From NCBI GenBank assembly GCA_005772825.1, contig SXIP01000086.1:1-37882 (forward strand): a stretch of 37,882 bases of DNA, read 5' to 3'. A program made the translations under genes and the position numbers. The stretch's first letter is position 1. Each line of letters opens with the position of its first letter. This DNA comes from Methylococcaceae bacterium (GTDB taxonomy: Bacteria > Pseudomonadota > Gammaproteobacteria > Methylococcales > Methylomonadaceae). The notes beneath the pieces were generated by a model. It saw nothing but the letters and a program-made list of their open reading frames with translations, did no database searches and was not told the DNA's origin. Positions 25,207 to 33,083 of the stretch are shown one piece after another.

Positions 25207-26902
25207 ACCGATTTCGCTGGCGCACTGCCTGACCGCGCCGAGACCCTCAAACACAGCGATTGCCTGTCATCGCGGGCATTATTACCGTTTCAATCAATTT
25301 TATGCTGCGGTCGGCTATTGGGTGAGTCGGCTTCGATCGGAACCGTTTCAGCGTTATGCCTTATATACGGAAGATGCTTATCCGTTTGCAGTGTTGCTGT
25401 TTGCATTGTTTCATGCCGGTAAGGAAGTCTGGATTCCCGGCAATAATCGACCCGGTACGGCGCAACAGCTTAAGGACCAGGATTGCCGACTGCTGGGCGA
25501 TTGGGAGAGCGGAAAACCGTTTGATTACGGTCTGGAAATTTCAGATTATGCCGATGTATTGGCCGATGTACTGTTAGTACCGTTAAATCTTGAAACCACC
25601 CGTCTGGTGATCTTTACCTCTGGCTCTACAGGTCAACCGAAGCCGATAGAAAAACGCCTGATTCAATTTCAACTCGAAACGGCGGCATTGGAAAAACGCT
25701 GGGGTGAGCAACTCGATAAAGCCGAGGCGCTTTCGACAGTCAGCCATCAGCATATCTACGGCTTATTGTTTCGGGTGTTCTGGCCGCTGTCGGCCAGGCG
25801 CTGTTTTCACAGCCATATTTTTATCAATCCTGAAACGCTGGTAAACAACAGGCAACACGCCGCCTATTGGATCGCCAGTCCCGCACACTTAAAACGCCTC
25901 GATCAACAATCACCGTGGCACGGCATTGCCGGGTTATCGGCCATTTTCAGTTCCGGCGGCGCTTTGCAGCAGTCGGCGGCGCAACAGATAAAGGCCTGTA
26001 GCGGACACGCGGTGATAGAAATATTCGGCAGTTCTGAAACCGGCGGCATCGCTTGGCGCCAGCACGATGAGGCCTGGCGTTTATTTGAAGGCATGGAGTT
26101 AAACAGTATTGACGGTCGCTGGTGCTTGCATTCGCCTTTTTTAAAGGGTGATTCGGTTCAACTGGATGACCAAATCACTTTGCAGGCTGACGGCAAGTTT
26201 ATACTGCACGGTCGTCTGGATCGGATTGTCAAGCTGGAAGAAAAACGCCTGTCGTTAACGGCGATGGAGCAGCATTTGATGGCTTCGCCCTGGGTTAAGG
26301 ATGCTTATACCATGATGATAAGCAGGCTTAACCGAGATGTCGTTGCTGCTGTGGTGGCATTGAATCAGGATGGTTTGCAGATGCTGGAAACCCAGGGCAG
26401 AAAATCTCTCATAGAGCACTTAAGGGCAACGCTCAGCCAATGGTTTGATAACGTCGTCCTGCCCAGAAAATGGGTGTTTGCAAACACGATACCGTTGACT
26501 GCCCAGGGAAAAATCGATAAGCATCTGTTGACGCAATTAGTGGATGCGGACAGCAAAAAACTGCCACAGGTGCTGGGCCTTGAAATCGCTGACGATAGCA
26601 TTGAGCTCACTGTCAAGGTCTGTGAGGACTTGCTGTATTTCCCCGATCATTTTGCAGGCTACCCGATTCTGCCCGGTGTGGTGCAAATAGCCTGGGTAGA
26701 GCATTTCGGCAAACTGTTTTTTGCCATCAACGCGCTGTTTTCACACATGGAAGTCATAAAATTTGTAAAAGTGATTCAACCGGGCAACCGGCTCAAATTA
26801 ACGCTGACCTGGAAGGCGGACACCGGCAAATTATATTTCAGTTTCAGTTCGGAACTGGGTGTGCATAGCTCAGGACGGATGATCTACGGAGAAAAATCAT
26901 GA
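25196..26902 (+). CDS. Acyl/aryl-ACP ligase fused to a hotdog dehydratase (ApeH-ApeI fusion)
   Basis: 568 residues in two parts. Residues 1-455 are an AMP-dependent synthetase with the phosphate loop FTSGSTGQPKP (140-150), the motif FGSSETGGIAW and the C-terminal hinge GRLDRIVKLEEKRLS, and a conserved catalytic Lys in QGKIDKHLL. Residues from about 460 are a hotdog-fold beta-hydroxyacyl dehydratase domain with YFPDHFAGYPILPGVVQ (His485 as catalytic candidate). In aryl polyene synthesis the ligase activates the aryl starter on a carrier protein and the dehydratase removes water from the 3-hydroxyacyl intermediate. In Escherichia coli these are separate proteins (ApeH and ApeI). ATG overlaps both neighbours. 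Confidence 0.9.
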   Translation: MSDEPISLAHCLTAPRPSNTAIACHRGHYYRFNQFYAAVGYWVSRLRSEPFQRYALYTEDAYPFAVLLFALFHAGKEVWIPGNNRPGTAQQLKDQDCRLLGDWESGKPFDYGLEISDYADVLADVLLVPLNLETTRLVIFTSGSTGQPKPIEKRLIQFQLETAALEKRWGEQLDKAEALSTVSHQHIYGLLFRVFWPLSARRCFHSHIFINPETLVNNRQHAAYWIASPAHLKRLDQQSPWHGIAGLSAIFSSGGALQQSAAQQIKACSGHAVIEIFGSSETGGIAWRQHDEAWRLFEGMELNSIDGRWCLHSPFLKGDSVQLDDQITLQADGKFILHGRLDRIVKLEEKRLSLTAMEQHLMASPWVKDAYTMMISRLNRDVVAAVVALNQDGLQMLETQGRKSLIEHLRATLSQWFDNVVLPRKWVFANTIPLTAQGKIDKHLLTQLVDADSKKLPQVLGLEIADDSIELTVKVCEDLLYFPDHFAGYPILPGVVQIAWVEHFGKLFFAINALFSHMEVIKFVKVIQPGNRLKLTLTWKADTGKLYFSFSSELGVHSSGRMIYGEKS

Positions 26903-27618
26903 AGCCCTGCATCATAGTGCCTGTTTATAATCACGAAAAAGCCCTCCCTGAGGTCATCGCCAAATTGAAAGGTTACGGTGTTCACTGTTTTCTGGTCAAT
27001 GACGGCAGCTCGGTGCTTTGCACTGAGGTCATTGAGGACTGCGCCCGCGTCGAATCCGGCTGGATCAGTTTGTTAAACCGGCCTGAAAACGGCGGCAAAG
27101 GCGCGGCTGTTATCGATGCTTTTCAGGAAGCGATCCGGCTCGGTTACAGCCATGCCCTGCAAATCGATGCCGACGGCCAGCACGATTTTAATGACATCCG
27201 TCAATTTCTTGAAGCCGGACGAGGCCATCCTGAGGCAATGATTTTAGGCAAACCGGTATTTGATGACAGCGTGCCTAAAAGCCGCTTGTACGGACGCTCG
27301 ATGACCAATATATGGGTATGGATAAACACCTTGTCCTTTGATATCGCCGACGGCATGTGCGGTTTCCGGCTTTATCCCTTGGCCGCTGTGGAGCGCTTAA
27401 TCAGCAGCACGCAGATAAGCAAGCGCATGGATTTCGATATCGATATTGTCGTTCGTCTCTACTGGCAGGGCGTTCAGGCTATCAATATCCCTACAGCCGT
27501 AAAGTATCCATTAGACGGCGTGTCGCATTTTCAATTATGGCAAGACAATGTCAGGATTTCTAAAACCCATGCCCGGCTGTTTTTCGGCCTGTTGACGCGG
27601 CTTATCAGACTCGGATGA
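26899..27618 (+). CDS. Family 2 glycosyltransferase
   Basis: 239 residues. The GT-A fold is shown by the N-terminal CIIVPVYNHE, the NDGSS segment (34-38), the block NGGKGAA and the metal-binding DAD (90-92) in QIDADGQHD. A later segment, DGMCGFRLYP, resembles dolichol-phosphate mannose synthase-like enzymes. It overlaps both neighbours by 4 bp. In APE loci such enzymes contribute the sugar of the lipid anchor; the donor sugar is not predictable from sequence. Confidence 0.88.
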   Translation: MKPCIIVPVYNHEKALPEVIAKLKGYGVHCFLVNDGSSVLCTEVIEDCARVESGWISLLNRPENGGKGAAVIDAFQEAIRLGYSHALQIDADGQHDFNDIRQFLEAGRGHPEAMILGKPVFDDSVPKSRLYGRSMTNIWVWINTLSFDIADGMCGFRLYPLAAVERLISSTQISKRMDFDIDIVVRLYWQGVQAINIPTAVKYPLDGVSHFQLWQDNVRISKTHARLFFGLLTRLIRLG

Positions 27619-28541
27619 TGAAAAACACGCCACATTGGGCGCAAATGCAGGAGCGCGGGATCGTCTGGGGCATGCGCTTTTTACTGCGGGTCTACCTGCT
27701 GTTCGGGCGTGGCGTACTGCAAGTATTTTTATACCCGGTCGTAGTTTATTACTGGTTGGTTAACAAGACCGCCAGAGCCGCGAGTCAGGCTTATCTGACG
27801 CGTGTATCCGCGTTTGCGCCGGCGTTAAATCTGGACGGCGGCCTGTATTGCAGTTATCGGCACTTTATCAGCTTTGCCAATGCCCTGATCGACAAACTCG
27901 CAGCCTGGTCGGGCAGCATTACGCTTGCCGAAGTCGAGTATCATGGACGCGATGAACTTTTAAGCCTGATAAGGCAAGGGCAGGGGGTGCTATTGCTGGG
28001 TTCGCATCTGGGCAATCTTGAAGTCTGCCGAGTGATCGCTTATCTTGAAGACGATATCCGCGTCACCGTGTTGGTGCATACCAAACATGCCGAAAAATTT
28101 AACCGTGTGTTAAATCAATACAACCATTCCAGCAGGCTCAACTTGATCCAGGTAAGCGAAATTACCGCGGCCACTTCTATGCTATTGAGCGATAAAATCG
28201 AGCAGGGTGAGTTGGTCATTATCGCCGCCGACAGAACGCCGGTCAGCAATCAACAACGGGTCTCGGAAGTTGATTTTCTCGGCGCCCGTGCGTTATTTCC
28301 GCAAGGCCCGTTTATCCTGGCGGCCTTGCTCAAGTGCCCGGTTTATACCTTGTTTTGTTTAAAACAACAGGGCAAGTATATGATTTATCTTGATCATTTC
28401 AGCGAAACTTTAAAATTCCCGAGAAAAACCCGTGATCAGGCCCTACGGTCTACGATACAACAATATGCCGGGCGATTGCAGGAATACTGCATAAAAGAGC
28501 CCTTGCAATGGTTTAATTTTTTTGATTTTTGGCGTGTTTGA
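27615..28541 (+). CDS. LpxL/HtrB-like lipid acyltransferase
   Basis: 308 residues with an N-terminal membrane segment. The family motif GSHLGNLEVCR carries the H-x4-E catalytic pair, and AADRTPVS and PFILAALLKCPVYTLF follow as in lauroyl/myristoyl acyltransferases. The usual role is to add an acyl chain to lipid A or a glycolipid; here it probably acylates the APE lipid carrier. It overlaps the glycosyltransferase gene by 4 bp and is 6 bp from the ammonia-lyase gene. Confidence 0.86.
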   Translation: MMKNTPHWAQMQERGIVWGMRFLLRVYLLFGRGVLQVFLYPVVVYYWLVNKTARAASQAYLTRVSAFAPALNLDGGLYCSYRHFISFANALIDKLAAWSGSITLAEVEYHGRDELLSLIRQGQGVLLLGSHLGNLEVCRVIAYLEDDIRVTVLVHTKHAEKFNRVLNQYNHSSRLNLIQVSEITAATSMLLSDKIEQGELVIIAADRTPVSNQQRVSEVDFLGARALFPQGPFILAALLKCPVYTLFCLKQQGKYMIYLDHFSETLKFPRKTRDQALRSTIQQYAGRLQEYCIKEPLQWFNFFDFWRV

Positions 28542-28547
28542 CTGTAG

Positions 28548-30077
28548 ATGACGACTAACGACATTGTATTCGACGGCGGGTGGTTGAGCATTGAAGCTAT
28601 TTGCCTGCTGGCCGACCGGCAGGCGGTTTGCCGGTTAAGCGAACAGGCGGAATTCGTTACCCGAATTGATAAAGGCGCGTTGTTTATCGACGCGCTGTTA
28701 AAAGAGGAAGGCTTTGTCTACGGCGTTACTACCGGCTATGGCGATTCCTGCACCGTGTCCATTCCGCTCAACCTGGTTGAAGAACTGCCCAAACATCTCT
28801 ACACCTTCCACGGTTGCGGTTTGGGCCAGCATTTTGACCCACAACAGACCCGCGCTATCCTGGCGGTTCGTCTGGTCAGTCTGGCGCGTGGCTTTTCAGG
28901 CGTCCGTTATAAATTACTGCAACAATTGGCGGAGTTAATTAAACAGGACATCTTGCCGTTGATGCCACAGGAAGGTTCTGTCGGGGCCAGCGGCGACCTG
29001 ACTCCGTTATCCTATCTGGCCGCCGTGCTGGCCGGAGAAAGGGAAGTGCTCTACCAACAACAACGATTGCCGACGCAGGCCGTTTTTGCACAATTAAATA
29101 TCGAAGCGCTTACGTTAAAGCCCAAGGAAGGCCTGGCGATTATGAACGGCACCGCCGTGATGACCGGCATCGCCTGTCTTGCCTTTCAACGGGCCGAGTA
29201 TTTATCGCGTTTGACCACGCGCATTAGCAGCCTGACTTCGGTTGCCTTGCAGGGCAACGCCTATCATTTTGATGAAAAGCTGTTTTCGGTCAAGCCGCAT
29301 CCGGGACAAACCTTAGTCGCCAAGCGCATACGCGCCGACTTGCAGGTAACCGAATCGGCGCCGCGCCATGACACCCGGTTGCAGGATCGCTATTCCTTGC
29401 GCTGCGCGCCGCATGTTATCGGTGTGCTCGAAGACTCCTTGCCGTGGCTCAGGCAGTTTATTGAGACTGAATTGAACAGCGCCAGCGACAATCCCATTAT
29501 CGATGCCGAAGGCGAGCATGTTTTGCATGGCGGGCATTTTTACGGCGGTCATATCGCTTTTGCGATGGATGGTTTGAAAACAGCCGTGGCCAATCTCGCC
29601 GATTTACTGGACAGGCAGATGGCGCAATTGATGGACACCAAATTCAATCACGGCCTGCCCGCCAATCTTTCCGGCGCTGCTGCCGATCAGGCCATGCTTA
29701 ATCACGGTTTTAAAGCCGTGCAGATAGCCGTCTCCGCGTGGACGGCGGAAGCGCTTAAACTGACCATGCCCGCCAGCGTATTTTCCCGTTCGACCGAATG
29801 CCATAACCAGGACAAAGTGAGCATGGGCACCATCGCCGCCAGGGATTGCATCCGCATCCTGGAATTAACCGAGCAGGTAGCCGCCGCCGCGTTGTTAGCC
29901 GCAGTTCAGGGCGTTGAATTACGCATCAACGTCGATTCGTTAAGTCCCGCTCTGATAAAGACAGTGAAGCAAGTACGCGAACACAGCCCGTTTTTGGCTA
30001 CCGACAGGGCGTTGGAACAGGAACTGCGGCTGTTCTTGGAATTGATACACAAGCGGCATTGGGATTTGTATGAGTAA
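28548..30077 (+). CDS. Aromatic amino acid ammonia-lyase (HAL/TAL family)
   Basis: 509 residues, normal for the family. The self-forming MIO cofactor comes from Ala147-Ser148-Gly149 in SVGASGDLTPLSYLA, and the catalytic Tyr64 is in TTGYGDS. Further blocks are QDRYSLRCAPHVIG and the later SRSTECHNQDKVSMG. The selectivity pair, aligned by eye, is Phe87-His88 (TFHGCGLG), unlike Ser-His of histidine and His-Leu of tyrosine lyases. In this operon it most likely supplies the coumarate or cinnamate-type starter for the aryl polyene, but the amino acid substrate is not proven. Confidence 0.9.
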   Translation: MTTNDIVFDGGWLSIEAICLLADRQAVCRLSEQAEFVTRIDKGALFIDALLKEEGFVYGVTTGYGDSCTVSIPLNLVEELPKHLYTFHGCGLGQHFDPQQTRAILAVRLVSLARGFSGVRYKLLQQLAELIKQDILPLMPQEGSVGASGDLTPLSYLAAVLAGEREVLYQQQRLPTQAVFAQLNIEALTLKPKEGLAIMNGTAVMTGIACLAFQRAEYLSRLTTRISSLTSVALQGNAYHFDEKLFSVKPHPGQTLVAKRIRADLQVTESAPRHDTRLQDRYSLRCAPHVIGVLEDSLPWLRQFIETELNSASDNPIIDAEGEHVLHGGHFYGGHIAFAMDGLKTAVANLADLLDRQMAQLMDTKFNHGLPANLSGAAADQAMLNHGFKAVQIAVSAWTAEALKLTMPASVFSRSTECHNQDKVSMGTIAARDCIRILELTEQVAAAALLAAVQGVELRINVDSLSPALIKTVKQVREHSPFLATDRALEQELRLFLELIHKRHWDLYE

Positions 30078-30492
30078 AGGCATTCATCACATTGAAATCG
30101 ACATCGAAATTCCCTTCCATGATGTCGATATGATGGAAGTCGTCTGGCACGGACACTATGCTAAATATTTTGAAATCGCCCGTTGCGCCTTGCTGGAAAA
30201 AATTGACTACAGCTATCGACAAATGCGTGATTCCGGCTATCTATGGCCGGTTATCGACCTCAGCATGCGTTATATAAAACCGGCGGTATTCGGTCAGATT
30301 ATTAGCGTACAGGCCGCTATTGTCGAATGGGAAAACCGCTTGAAAATAAATTACCTGATTATCGATAAGCGCACCGGCTCAAGATTGACCAAAGGTTATA
30401 GTATTCAGGTTGCCGTGAACAGGCAGACTAACGAAATGTGTTTTGAGTCGCCCGCTGTTTTGCTTGAAAAACTCGGTGTAACAGGCTTATGA
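30070..30492 (+). CDS. 4HBT-type acyl thioesterase (ApeK-like)
   Basis: 140 residues with the hotdog fold of the YbgC/FadM family. The N-terminal HDVDMMEVVWHGHYAKYFEIAR holds the catalytic Asp20 in the position of the family D-x-M-G-V-V-Y motif. It would release or proofread acyl chains from a carrier protein. It overlaps the ammonia-lyase by 8 bp and is the last gene of the operon before a 126-bp gap in which I see no terminator. Confidence 0.88.
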   Translation: MSKGIHHIEIDIEIPFHDVDMMEVVWHGHYAKYFEIARCALLEKIDYSYRQMRDSGYLWPVIDLSMRYIKPAVFGQIISVQAAIVEWENRLKINYLIIDKRTGSRLTKGYSIQVAVNRQTNEMCFESPAVLLEKLGVTGL

Positions 30493-30618
30493 TTTTAGTG
30501 GGAAGCATCACTCCGACCTGGCTTTGCCCGTAAGTGTCGATTCAAGGTCTATTACCTATATGGCAATTAATGAAATTGCGTTTACTTCAGCATCCACTTT
30601 ATTCGATGACGGCACAAA

Positions 30619-31467
30619 ATGACTTTAACGCAAATTATTGTTCCCAAACAGACTGAAGCCGCCAATGACAGCGCGACCTTTATTTCCCGCATCAAGCCCG
30701 ATGTCGGTATTTCCGAACCTGTTTATAAGCAACTGTTACGCAGCATCAGCGATATGATCGAATCAGGAGAGCTGAGTGATGGTTACAGCTTGCCTTCCGA
30801 ACGCGCTTTAGCGGAGGCGCTTGATCTGAGCCGTACGACCGTACGCCGCTGTTATGAGGAACTGCGCAGCCGCAAGCACATTAATACGCATGGTCGCGCC
30901 GGTGTGACCGTCAACGCACCGTCACGCATCAATCCGCGGCTTGGCAAGCTTAAAGGCTTTACCGAGGAAATGCAGGAGCTCGGCATAAGCCCGTCAACAA
31001 AAATACTCGAATACGCAATCATCAACGACCGGACTATTGCCTCTTTATTCAATCGTCCGGCATCGGCCCGGTTTTTACGCCTGGTGCGCTTGCGTCTTGG
31101 TGACGGCATACCCTTATCGCGCGAAGTGGCCTGGTACGACTTAACTGCTGTTCCGGCCCTGGCGGAATGGAACAGGCTAGGTTCCGTTTATCAATTCATT
31201 GAAGAACAGGGCGGTTTTAAATTGGCTTACGGCGATCAAACCATTGAAGCGGTCATCAGCAATGACCAGGAAGCCGAGGTTTTTAGTTTTGAACAACCCG
31301 GTCCCTGCCTGCTGCTGAAACGCAAAACATACGCCACCAACGGTTTACTGATTGAATATGTGGAAGGTACGTTCAGGGGCGATGCTTATACCTACCGGAT
31401 AAGACTGGGGCTGGAACCTGACCGTTTTAATTCTGATCGTTTCAAACAGCGCGAGCCGAGTCAATAA
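30619..31467 (+). CDS. GntR family regulator with UTRA effector domain
   Basis: 282 residues. A GntR-type winged helix occupies about 35-95 (GYSLPSERALAEALDLSRTT), and a UTRA effector-binding domain about 115-270 (REVAWYDLTAVPAL, YEV-like strands near LLIEYVEG). UTRA proteins bind small ligands such as sugar phosphates or amino acid derivatives. Its targets could be the APE operon upstream, itself, or the kinase gene facing it; no operator is obvious near its start. The sequence GDQTIEAVISNDQEAEVFSF is typical of the UTRA core. Confidence 0.9.
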   Translation: MTLTQIIVPKQTEAANDSATFISRIKPDVGISEPVYKQLLRSISDMIESGELSDGYSLPSERALAEALDLSRTTVRRCYEELRSRKHINTHGRAGVTVNAPSRINPRLGKLKGFTEEMQELGISPSTKILEYAIINDRTIASLFNRPASARFLRLVRLRLGDGIPLSREVAWYDLTAVPALAEWNRLGSVYQFIEEQGGFKLAYGDQTIEAVISNDQEAEVFSFEQPGPCLLLKRKTYATNGLLIEYVEGTFRGDAYTYRIRLGLEPDRFNSDRFKQREPSQ

Positions 31468-31507
31468 GGTCACTCGCAAAAAATAACCACCTATTTATTG
31501 GCGCTCG

Positions 31508-31802
31508 TTGGCGCTCATTCCCAAGCTCCAGCTTACTTATCGTTCCCACGCTCCGGCGTGGGAATGAAGTGGCAGACGCTCCAGCGTCGCGAAACATAAA
31601 ACAGGCTAAATCTTTAATGTTACACAACGCTGGAGCGTTGATACCTGTATTCCCACGCCGGAGCGTGGGAACGATAAGGCTATGATTTTGGCGCTCGTTC
31701 CCAAGCTCTAGATTGGGAATGCGATCCTGGAAGCTCTAGCTTCCAGAATTCTCGAAGCTGGAGCTTCTCGGGTTTGGGTTCCCAAGCCAGAGCTTGGGAA
31801 CC
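31508..31802. repeat. Composite palindrome array (REP/BIME-like)
   Basis: This gene-free stretch between the regulator and the kinase holds nine palindromes centred on GCTCCAGC-like cores, at 31523-31534, 31543-31564, 31575-31588, 31625-31640, 31650-31671, 31698-31719, 31727-31746, 31754-31767 and 31777-31802. They pair as long-short then inverted short-long. The 25 bp at 31541-31565 are an exact reverse complement of 31649-31673, and 31696-31746 is mirrored less exactly by 31754-31802. A 21-bp direct repeat with one mismatch (TTGGCGCTC-TTCCCAAGCTC) starts at 31508 and 31688. No open frame or T-rich terminator is present. Confidence 0.85.
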
Positions 31803-31847
31803 AGTGTTCTATCGTAACGATTCACCTCACCTAAGCTTTTGAGTCGG

Positions 31848-32768
31848 CTATAACGAATCCTCCATAAACCGGCTGATTTGCATCGCGGTCGGAAGCGCTT
31901 GCAACACGCCCAGGCGGGCGACCACCCAGGCGCCGCATGCGCAGGCGATTTTTAAAGCCTCCTGCACAGATTTGCCCTGTGCTAACGCAACCGTCAGGCC
32001 TGCACTAAAAGCATCGCCGGCGCCTGTTGCATCAACCGCATTTACGGGCCATGCCGGTTGATAGAATGTTTTGCCTTGATGCCGGGCGATACAACCTTGA
32101 TCAGCCAAGGTAATCACCACTAATTTATCTTGGCCGTTGTAATCCTGTAATAAGTCCTGCCAATGTTCTAATGAGAGTTGCCGGTCAAGCGGTTGCTGAA
32201 ATAAAGACGCCGCCTCGGTTTCATTAACGATGAGAATGTCGGTCAGCTCCAGCAATTCCCTGTTCAGTGTACGCCAAGGAGAAGGATTCAATAAGGTCCT
32301 GATACCCAAGCCGCGCGCATGGCGAAAAGCCGTCAGAATAGGATCATCGGGGATTTCAAATTGCGCGCAGACCATATCGGCTGAGCTTAACTCAGGCAAT
32401 GCGTCAAGCACATGGGCGCCGCTTAACCGGCTATTGGCTCCGGGATAGACCGCTAAAAAATTCGTGCCATTCGCGTCAATAAAACCTACACCATAACCCG
32501 ATTGAAGGCCTGTGCGGGTTATCCCGCCGGTACGCATGCCATATTCCTGCATAAAGGCTATCAGCCCATCGGCGGCGGCATCTTCACCGACCGCCATTAA
32601 TGTTTCTACCGTTACGTCCATACGATGTATCGCTACGGCCAGATTTAAGCCTTTGCCGCCGTACTCACTGCACAGCCCGGTCGCTGTTATTGACTCGCCG
32701 GGCAAGGGTAAGCGATCGACGCTTAAACAATGGGCATGCACGAAGCTGCCCAGTACGAATAGTTTCAT
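31848..32768 (-). CDS. PfkB family carbohydrate kinase (ribokinase-like)
   Basis: 306 residues. The N-terminal signature GGKGLNLAVA (37-46) and the C-terminal DATGAGDAFSAGL (246-258, catalytic base Asp252) define the PfkB/ribokinase family, which phosphorylates sugars or nucleosides with ATP. Ribokinase and related specificities cannot be told apart. It is convergent with the GntR regulator and separated from it by the palindrome array, so it may be a target of that regulator, but no transporter or catabolic gene lies beside it. An inverted repeat lies 57 bp upstream of its start. Confidence 0.88.
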   Translation of the reverse strand: MKLFVLGSFVHAHCLSVDRLPLPGESITATGLCSEYGGKGLNLAVAIHRMDVTVETLMAVGEDAAADGLIAFMQEYGMRTGGITRTGLQSGYGVGFIDANGTNFLAVYPGANSRLSGAHVLDALPELSSADMVCAQFEIPDDPILTAFRHARGLGIRTLLNPSPWRTLNRELLELTDILIVNETEAASLFQQPLDRQLSLEHWQDLLQDYNGQDKLVVITLADQGCIARHQGKTFYQPAWPVNAVDATGAGDAFSAGLTVALAQGKSVQEALKIACACGAWVVARLGVLQALPTAMQISRFMEDSL

Positions 32769-32824
32769 ATCAAGATCTATTGCCTCTGTATAGAAGGGTC
32801 TGCCAATTTTTAGAGATCTGTACC

Positions 32825-32860
32825 ATTGGTATTTAAATGGACTTTAATAGCAATACCAAT
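32825..32860. promoter_or_regulatory. Inverted repeat, possible operator upstream of the kinase gene
   Basis: ATTGGTATT (32825-32833) and AATACCAAT (32852-32860) are a perfect 9-bp inverted repeat with an 18-bp spacer in the region between the divergent kinase and subtilase genes. It could be a binding site for a dimeric regulator or a hairpin. The remaining part of this 315-bp region (32769-33083) has no gene and only short hairpins such as CACAT/ATGTG near 33000. Confidence 0.4.
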
Positions 32861-33083
32861 TAAACTTTTTGCCAGTAAGTTGCTTCGGCTAAACCTCAAA
32901 TTACGTTGTTTCGAAATGGATGTTCGGAGCCCTGACGCCCCCAACAGGCATACATAGTAACCCCATGTAATCCGGAGTCGTCCCTGCAGTCCACATACGC
33001 CCCGTGGATGTGCGGGTATGATGTTGGCGCTGAGGCAGCTTACTAATCAGCATAATTCATAAAAATGTATGAGGGGTATTAGT

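Noticed and set aside
30492-30619. Continuation of the APE operon into the GntR gene
   Set aside because: The spacing changes from overlaps to a 126-bp gap and the gene is a regulator with UTRA domain, not a biosynthetic gene.
31508-31802. CRISPR array
   Set aside because: The repeats are palindromes of varied arm sequence and irregular spacing, without identical direct repeats, unique spacers or cas genes.
32930-33060. Riboswitch upstream of the subtilase gene
   Set aside because: Short complementary segments exist, but no known riboswitch core such as that of c-di-GMP or cobalamin can be matched.
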